The notes under the pieces were generated by a model. It was not told the origin of the DNA. It saw only the letters and a program-made list of their open reading frames with translations, and made no database searches. From assembly GCA_018398765.1 (NCBI GenBank), contig JAHBMJ010001763.1, positions 1 to 25,563 of the forward strand: 25,563 nt of DNA, written 5' to 3'. Of this stretch, positions 21,001-25,563 are shown piece by piece. Made by a program: the position numbers and the translations under genes. Position 1 is the first letter of the stretch, and every line of letters begins with the position of its first letter. This DNA is from Chromera velia. Its lineage: Eukaryota > Sar > Chromeraceae.

Positions 21001-23626
21001 TCACTTGACCGTTCTCTGAAAGCTCATGAACCGACTCTGTTGTCAGATCCTCTACCCACCCACGCACTTCCCCTGCCCTCTGAAGAGCCGCCACCTCAAA
21101 CACAGAGGAAACAAGTGGGCCCCGAAGTCTCCCGAGGCTCTTCACACCCTCCAGAAAAGGAAGGGAGACAGAGAGCAGACAAATGTCGGAAGACACTCTT
21201 TCATGTGGCAATCCCCCCCACTGTCCTTTCATCCCGCAACTTTCGATCCGACTTACGTTCGATTTGCAAATCATTTCAACTCTGCGCATTCCGTCTGCGA
21301 CCCACGCAAGAGCCTGTGCCATTCTTTTCAACAGATCAGGCACAAAAGGACCAGCAGCGGTGTAGGCAGCCAGTCTGCTCGCATGTTTCCCTTGCGGCAA
21401 TGCATTCCAGTACGCATACAAATAGGCAGGAGGAATAGCAGAAGAGGCGGGCATGGGTTTGACCTGTCTCTCTATCCGATCACCCTTCTCCCCTTTTTCC
21501 TTTTCAAAAACGTCAAACAGGTCAGTCCGAAAGAGAACGTCCAGATTCACACACATCTCTTTCTCGTCTCCACTTTTCTCTCCTTCCTCTGACTGAACAT
21601 CCCAACAGAAGACCCCAAACCCGCCCCCCCACCTCAAACGAGACGCTACAACCAAATGCGAACCGTGCCATTTCCGATCGAATCTTTTCATCTCATTCTC
21701 TAGAGAGCTCACACACAGCGCCTCTCCAGGCAGGCCATCCCTGCGTGAGAGGATCCAGACCAACCACGCGACCCCGTCTGCTCCCACTGCCTGAGCACGA
21801 TCAAGCACAAATCTCACGTCGCTCTCCGAATGCACACTCACGTGCAGGTACACGTTTCCTGCACCTCCCACCGAACCTGCCCCACAGACCTGTGTTCCCT
21901 TCACCTTCAAAGTTTCAAAAAGGGTGGATGCAAAGCCCTCCATACAGCTTCTCTCCTTCTCATTCGCGCCCTCAATTTCTCCCTCGGGGCTCAGACGATC
22001 ATCCAACGACACAAACGGACCCTCAGCCATCTTCACCACACACACAGGCTCTCTATCGTTCCACCCAGCACGGACACATGCAGACAGACCCGCCAGTCTG
22101 TTTGACACACCATCCCGAGAAACATATAGAAAAATGTGCAAAAAAGGGAAAGACGAACCGACAGGCAGCCCACTCAACTGATGCCCCCCCCCTCTTCTCA
22201 GAATCGCGTCCCCCCTTTCTTCTTCTCTTTCCACTCTCTTCTGCCGCCCCCGGCAAACGATTGCCGCCGTATGCAGGGTCTCTAGCCGACTCGGACGGAT
22301 GCCTGCCGGGTCCCCCCCTTTCTGATTGACGAGTCTCACAAGGGACTCTACAGACGGAACGGAGGAGAGGTCCTCTATGTCTCTGATCTTCCCCCTTTCC
22401 CGCAGCACTGCTGCCTCTGCAGGACTGCAGCCGACCAAAGAGAGGTCACCCTCCTGGGCGGCCCCACTCCAGCACTGACTGGAAAACTCACACGACGCAC
22501 AGTGCGAGCCCATGAGCCTGACGGGAGGGGAAGCTGAGGGTGCCGCACTTTCCCCTAAAGGTTGCAGGTCAAAGGGGAGACGGCTGCAGAGGTCTTCAAT
22601 CACTTTGCCCGTAAGGAGACGGCGCTGCACAGTAGGGGAGAGGCACAGGGGAGAGCAGCGGCGCCTTCAAACGATAAGAGAAAATGGCGGGTGCGCGGGA
22701 AGGAGCAAGAGGAAGAAATATCGACGAAATAACAAAGAACACAATCATGCCTGTGAGAATTCTTGGGCTAAAGACAACAATACAAGCACTGGGATTTGTT
22801 ACAGGAAAGCATGGCTGAGCCAATTCAGAAACAGGAAGACCGATCTGTGGTGAGGGTAGATTGAAGGAAGAGGTCAGACGCTTCGACAGTAGGCAAGGAA
22901 CTTGAGAGAGCGAAAATCACGAACGCAAAAGATCTCACATACCGAAGAAGGACAAACTTGACACAAAACACACAGACAGACAGACAGACAGACAGACGAA
23001 CAGACCTCTTCCAGGGGAATTTCCTTGCAGATGTCAACGAGGGGCCTTCCCAGCAAGGAAGGAAGGACGTTGCGTGTCTTGAGGATGCTCTCAACCTTTA
23101 TTTTTGTCTGATCGAGAGACGCGAAGAGCCCTTTCCCATCCTCCATCTGTCTCATGAGGAGAAACCTGTAGATAGCGAGTTGGAGGAGGTGGGGCCGTCT
23201 CACAGACTTTGCAGACTTACACTCGATGATCCGCATTGTGGTCTCCTTCCCGTTGTCCATAACCAACAGGAAGTCAATTCGGCCCTTCAGTTTACACTCC
23301 CCGATTTGCCCTTCAATGGGGACCTCTGCTCCGAATCTCTTGGCACACTGTCGCTGGCTCTTCTGCAGGAGTGCATCCGGCTTCACGTGTCTGAAACCAG
23401 ATGCTTTGAGGGCGCTCTTGACGCTCTCCTCCATCCTGCGACCCGAAGCCTCGAGTGCGAAGTCTATTGGATTCGAGGGGGCAGAACCCGACCCCGGGGC
23501 ACCCTCTGCGTCGGGGGGCGTCTCGGCATCTTCACTGCCTGTGCCGTTGCGCAGATAGTTTGCGAACGTCTGGCACGAGTGCAGTTCCCCGACAAACTTG
23601 GCAGCTTTGGTCGGAGACACAAACAT
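17435..23626 (-). CDS. Dna2-like PD-(D/E)XK nuclease / SF1 helicase fusion
   Basis: Four exons are read on the minus strand: 23626-23006, 22624-19695, 19331-18155 and 17824-17435, giving about 1705 aa. The start is the first ATG after an in-frame stop. The nuclease core has Glu66/67, Asp118 in KGRIDFLLV, Glu135 and Lys137 in RIIECKSAK, and a QLAIY motif at 149-153. Cys18 and Cys249, 252 and 258 (C-x2-C-x5-C) match the split iron-sulfur ligands of Dna2, Cas4 and AddB nucleases. The helicase shows a Q motif (LLPDQRRAV), Walker A GPPGTGKTET near 1053, motif Ia SGPTHAAVD, DEAS near 1223, GDHRQL near 1275, VTLRLP near 1337, VAVITPH near 1501, VDTVERMQGGEADSV near 1569 and NRTNVAFSRAKRRL near 1607. 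By family knowledge it should cut and unwind DNA, as in flap or break processing. About 770 residues between the last cysteine and the helicase are unassigned. An insert rich in Gly, Glu and Ser (about 1360-1495) splits the second helicase half. The exon 2/3 junction is the weakest point. Prokaryotic RecB-like nuclease-helicase fusions are the alternative comparison. Confidence 0.85.
17980..18036. repeat. (CA)n/(GA)n microsatellite in helicase intron 3
   Basis: A CA dinucleotide run of about 45 bp is followed by a short GA run. It lies inside the 330-nt last intron (18154-17825) of the minus-strand nuclease-helicase gene, where it reads as (GT)n in the sense direction. Confidence 0.9.
22972..23005 (-). 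repeat. (GTCT)n tract at the 5' splice site of helicase intron 1
   Basis: On the sense (minus) strand, the intron begins GTCTGTTC and continues as about six GTCT units. The 5' splice site of exon 1 therefore forms the edge of a tetranucleotide repeat. Confidence 0.8.
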
Positions 23627-23852
23627 CTCTTGTGATCAGTCCAGTCCACAACAAAGAATCAAGCAACTGTTGTTCAGCCAGAACGAGTTGGAAAAAGAGA
23701 TAAAGCACCACTCCAGTTCAGAAGGCAACCGTGGAGTTTTAGCGACCAACAGGTGTCATGAATGAACATCGATCTGTTGTGAATGAAAGAGACCGACTAG
23801 GCCCGACTGTGAAACAGGATGAAACAGGATGTTTCATGATGATTGCATGCAT
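23627..23852. other. 5' flank of the nuclease-helicase gene
   Basis: This is the probable upstream regulatory region of the minus-strand gene. It contains a direct repeat GAAACAGGAT (23811-23830) that continues into a small palindrome with TTTCAT, and a TGCATGCA at 23844-23851 where the downstream repeat block begins. No core promoter element can be assigned. Confidence 0.35.
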
Positions 23853-24150
23853 GGCCCCGGAAAGCGAAGCGGGGGGCACTTAGAAAACAGAAATACCCCA
23901 GCCCACGTGGCCCCGGAAAGCGAAGCGGGGGGCACTTAGAAAACAGAAATACCCCAGCCCACGTGCACGCTGTCTTTCGGCAAAAACCCTGCCCCGAAAG
24001 GCTGAATGTGCGCCAAATGTGCGTGCGTAGCCCCGGAAAGCGAAGCGGGGGGCACTTAGAAAACAGAAATACCCTAGCCCACGTGCATGCTGTCTTTCGG
24101 CAAAAACCCTGCCCCGAAAGGCTGAATGTGCACCAAATGTGTGTGCGTCA
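23853..24150. repeat. GC-rich tandem repeat block (56-bp and 120-bp units)
   Basis: The unit starts GGCCCCGGAAAGCGAAGCGG, which can form a CCCCG/CGGGG hairpin, and continues with GGCACTTAGAAAACAG. It starts at 23853, at 23909 and, with one base changed, at 24029. The last two copies carry an extra module (TTTCGGCAAAAACCCTGCCC and GGCTGAATGTG), which makes a 120-bp period. The same modules recur at 25203-25460. Frames that read through are repeat-driven. Confidence 0.9.
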
Positions 24151-24314
24151 GGTATCTTTCACCAAAAAAAGGCCCTGGAAAGATCCTGCCCCAAATGGTC
24201 CAGAAAAGCGTGCATGAAACTGCGTCATCATGCATGCGTGCGTCAGTGGCCCCAGAAAGTGACAAGCTACATCCCCAGGCTTTTTTCCTAGGGGAAAAGG
24301 AGTTCTACGGGACC

Positions 24315-25064
24315 TCCCTGAACCTAATGTCCACTTGAAAAAAAAATATCAAGATCGTCCGCGCCTGCGGCGTGGCCAATCAAGTCTATCCAAATTTGCG
24401 GCCTAGCAAATCTCATTCAAAGAATATAAAAAAAAATTAAAAAATAATAACGTATAAATTAGTATAAATAAATCGATATATTGCCTTTAAAATACTATTC
24501 ATGCCTAGGTTTTGTACATATCATCATATATAATCATACAATATCAATATTACATCCTAAATTACATCATACATAGCTTGATGCCAGTATATGGTCATAT
24601 ATAACATCTCTATTCATTCATCTTCTGAATCAGAATCAGCAAGATTGCTCAACCTGCAGATTTTATGGGATGGTGAGCACGCACTCTGAGACTACGCGCT
24701 TAATAAAGAGCAAGCCTCTTTTGTTGCTTTTGTCTCTCTGCCTCTCTCTGCTGGGCCTCACTCTCTCTGCCTCTTAGCTGTCAATGAGGGGGCATTCTTT
24801 CAAAAAACATGAGGGGGCATTCTTTCAATGAGGGCATTGTCTCTCTGCCTCTCTGAAAGTCCATCAATCTCGTCGATCTTTTTTTCTTCAGGGTTGTTTA
24901 GATACATTTGCACTTCGGGAGACGGGTACACACGTATGCAGTTGCGATTCTTTAGCATGCAGCTACATGCTGCCTTTTAAGACACCGCCCGCGCCTGTGG
25001 CGCGGGCGTTCAAGCCTATCTAAAAATGCGGCCCCACCATTCAAGTGGACATTAGGTTCAGGGA
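24315..25064. repeat. Perfect 24-bp inverted repeats around an AT-rich core
   Basis: Bases 24315-24338 and 25041-25064 are exact reverse complements. Just inside them, two GC-rich modules (near 24360-24405 and 24985-25033) are related in direct orientation, sharing CGCGCCTG and TGCGGCC. The right one carries a hairpin with a 10-bp stem (CGCCCGCGCC / GGCGCGGGCG). The core from 24410 to 24640 is AT-rich, and a 20-bp unit with GAGGGGGCATTCTTTC is repeated near 24786-24826. No ORF of note lies inside. It may be a non-autonomous element or the remains of one. Confidence 0.6.
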
Positions 25065-25118
25065 AGTATTCTACGGCTTTTCCCGCGGGGGCGGGGGGGG
25101 GTCGGCATGACTGCCTGA

Positions 25119-25544
25119 TCGGCTGGCCAGCGTGCGTCAATCGTGAAGTTCTCATTTTTCTTACTTTCCGGGGCTGTTCGCAAGCTTGCTTGCATCAGAT
25201 GCGTGCACGCTATCTTTCAGCAAAAACCCGGCCCCGAAAGGCTGAATGTGCACCAAATATGCGTGCGTCAGGTGGCCCCGGAAAGTGAAGCGGGGGGCAC
25301 TTACAAAACAAAAATACAGGAGGATGGCCCCGGAAAGCGAAGCGGGGGGCACTTACAAAATAAAAATACAGGAGGATGGCCCTGGGAAGCAAAGCGGGGG
25401 ACATTTAGAAAACAGAAATACCCCAGCCCACGTGTGTGCACGCTGTCTTTCGGCAAAAATCTGACGTAAGTAAGCTTGCAAACAGCCCCGGAAAGCAAGA
25501 AAATCAAATAAGAACTGCACGATTGACGCACGCCGGCCAGTCGA
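25119..25544. mobile_element. Terminal-inverted-repeat element with internal tandem repeats
   Basis: The left arm (25119-25198) and right arm (25461-25544) are reverse complements with about ten substitutions and one 4-bp gap. They share GCGTGCGTCAATCGTG and CTTTCCGGGGCTGTT. Between them lie three tandem units of about 52 bp starting near 25274, 25326 and 25378. These are related to the 23853-24150 repeats and are flanked on both sides by the TTTC-GCAAAAA module. The element is about 426 bp long and has no transposase, so it would be non-autonomous. Confidence 0.7.
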
Positions 25545-25563
25545 CCGCGGGTGGTCACGCCAA

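Noticed and set aside
19687-22329. Plus-strand ORFs of 80-194 codons opposite the helicase gene
   Set aside because: They are antisense shadows of the long minus-strand exon, which carries the recognisable helicase and cysteine motifs.
17435-23626. Assigning the gene symbol DNA2
   Set aside because: The domain order and cysteine pattern agree, but the long unassigned centre and the chance of descent from bacterial nuclease-helicase fusions leave orthology open.
23853-24150. CRISPR-like regularly spaced repeats
   Set aside because: The host is eukaryotic, the units are tandem with modular insertions rather than unique spacers, and no cas genes are present.

Overview
The window reads as nuclear DNA of a eukaryote. 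Three genes can be assembled, all interrupted by GT-AG introns, and they sit among long non-coding stretches full of microsatellites, fold-back elements and short tandem repeats. The best guess, by inference only, is an alveolate alga related to apicomplexans (a chromerid such as Chromera or Vitrella). The reasons are the mixed base composition, intron-rich genes, a secreted multi-Kazal inhibitor, and ten exact copies of the palindrome TGCATGCA, a motif known to be bound by an ApiAP2 domain. No ribosomal RNA, organelle genes or viral genes were seen.

Layout. 1-3100: non-coding, with a degenerate tRNA-like sequence at the edge, CA/GA microsatellites and a CT tract of about 275 bp. 3100-3830: GC-rich repeat island with 72-bp inverted arms. 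3935-7236 (+): a seven-exon gene for a secreted protein of about 436 aa with six Kazal-type protease inhibitor domains. Every intron is in phase 1, and two exons are near-identical tandem copies. 7237-14672: more than 7 kb with no gene I can support; it holds a 300-bp fold-back element, a tRNA-Val-like sequence next to a minisatellite, and AT-rich DNA. 14673-16274 (+): an eight-exon gene for a protein of about 293 aa with a Gly/Phe-rich N-terminus and a helical, probably coiled-coil C-terminus; function unknown. 16275-17434: AT-rich, no gene seen. 17435-23626 (-): a four-exon gene for a protein of about 1705 aa that fuses an N-terminal PD-(D/E)XK nuclease with iron-sulfur-type cysteines to a C-terminal superfamily 1 helicase (Dna2-like architecture). 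23850-25563: GC-rich tandem repeats and at least one element with terminal inverted repeats.

The three genes do not look like a functional cluster. One product is probably secreted, one probably acts on nucleic acid in the nucleus or an organelle, and one has no assigned role. The strongest observations are the recently duplicated Kazal exons, the nuclease-helicase with a roughly 770-residue unassigned central region, simple repeats that coincide with splice sites in two genes, and the set of palindromic elements between the genes.
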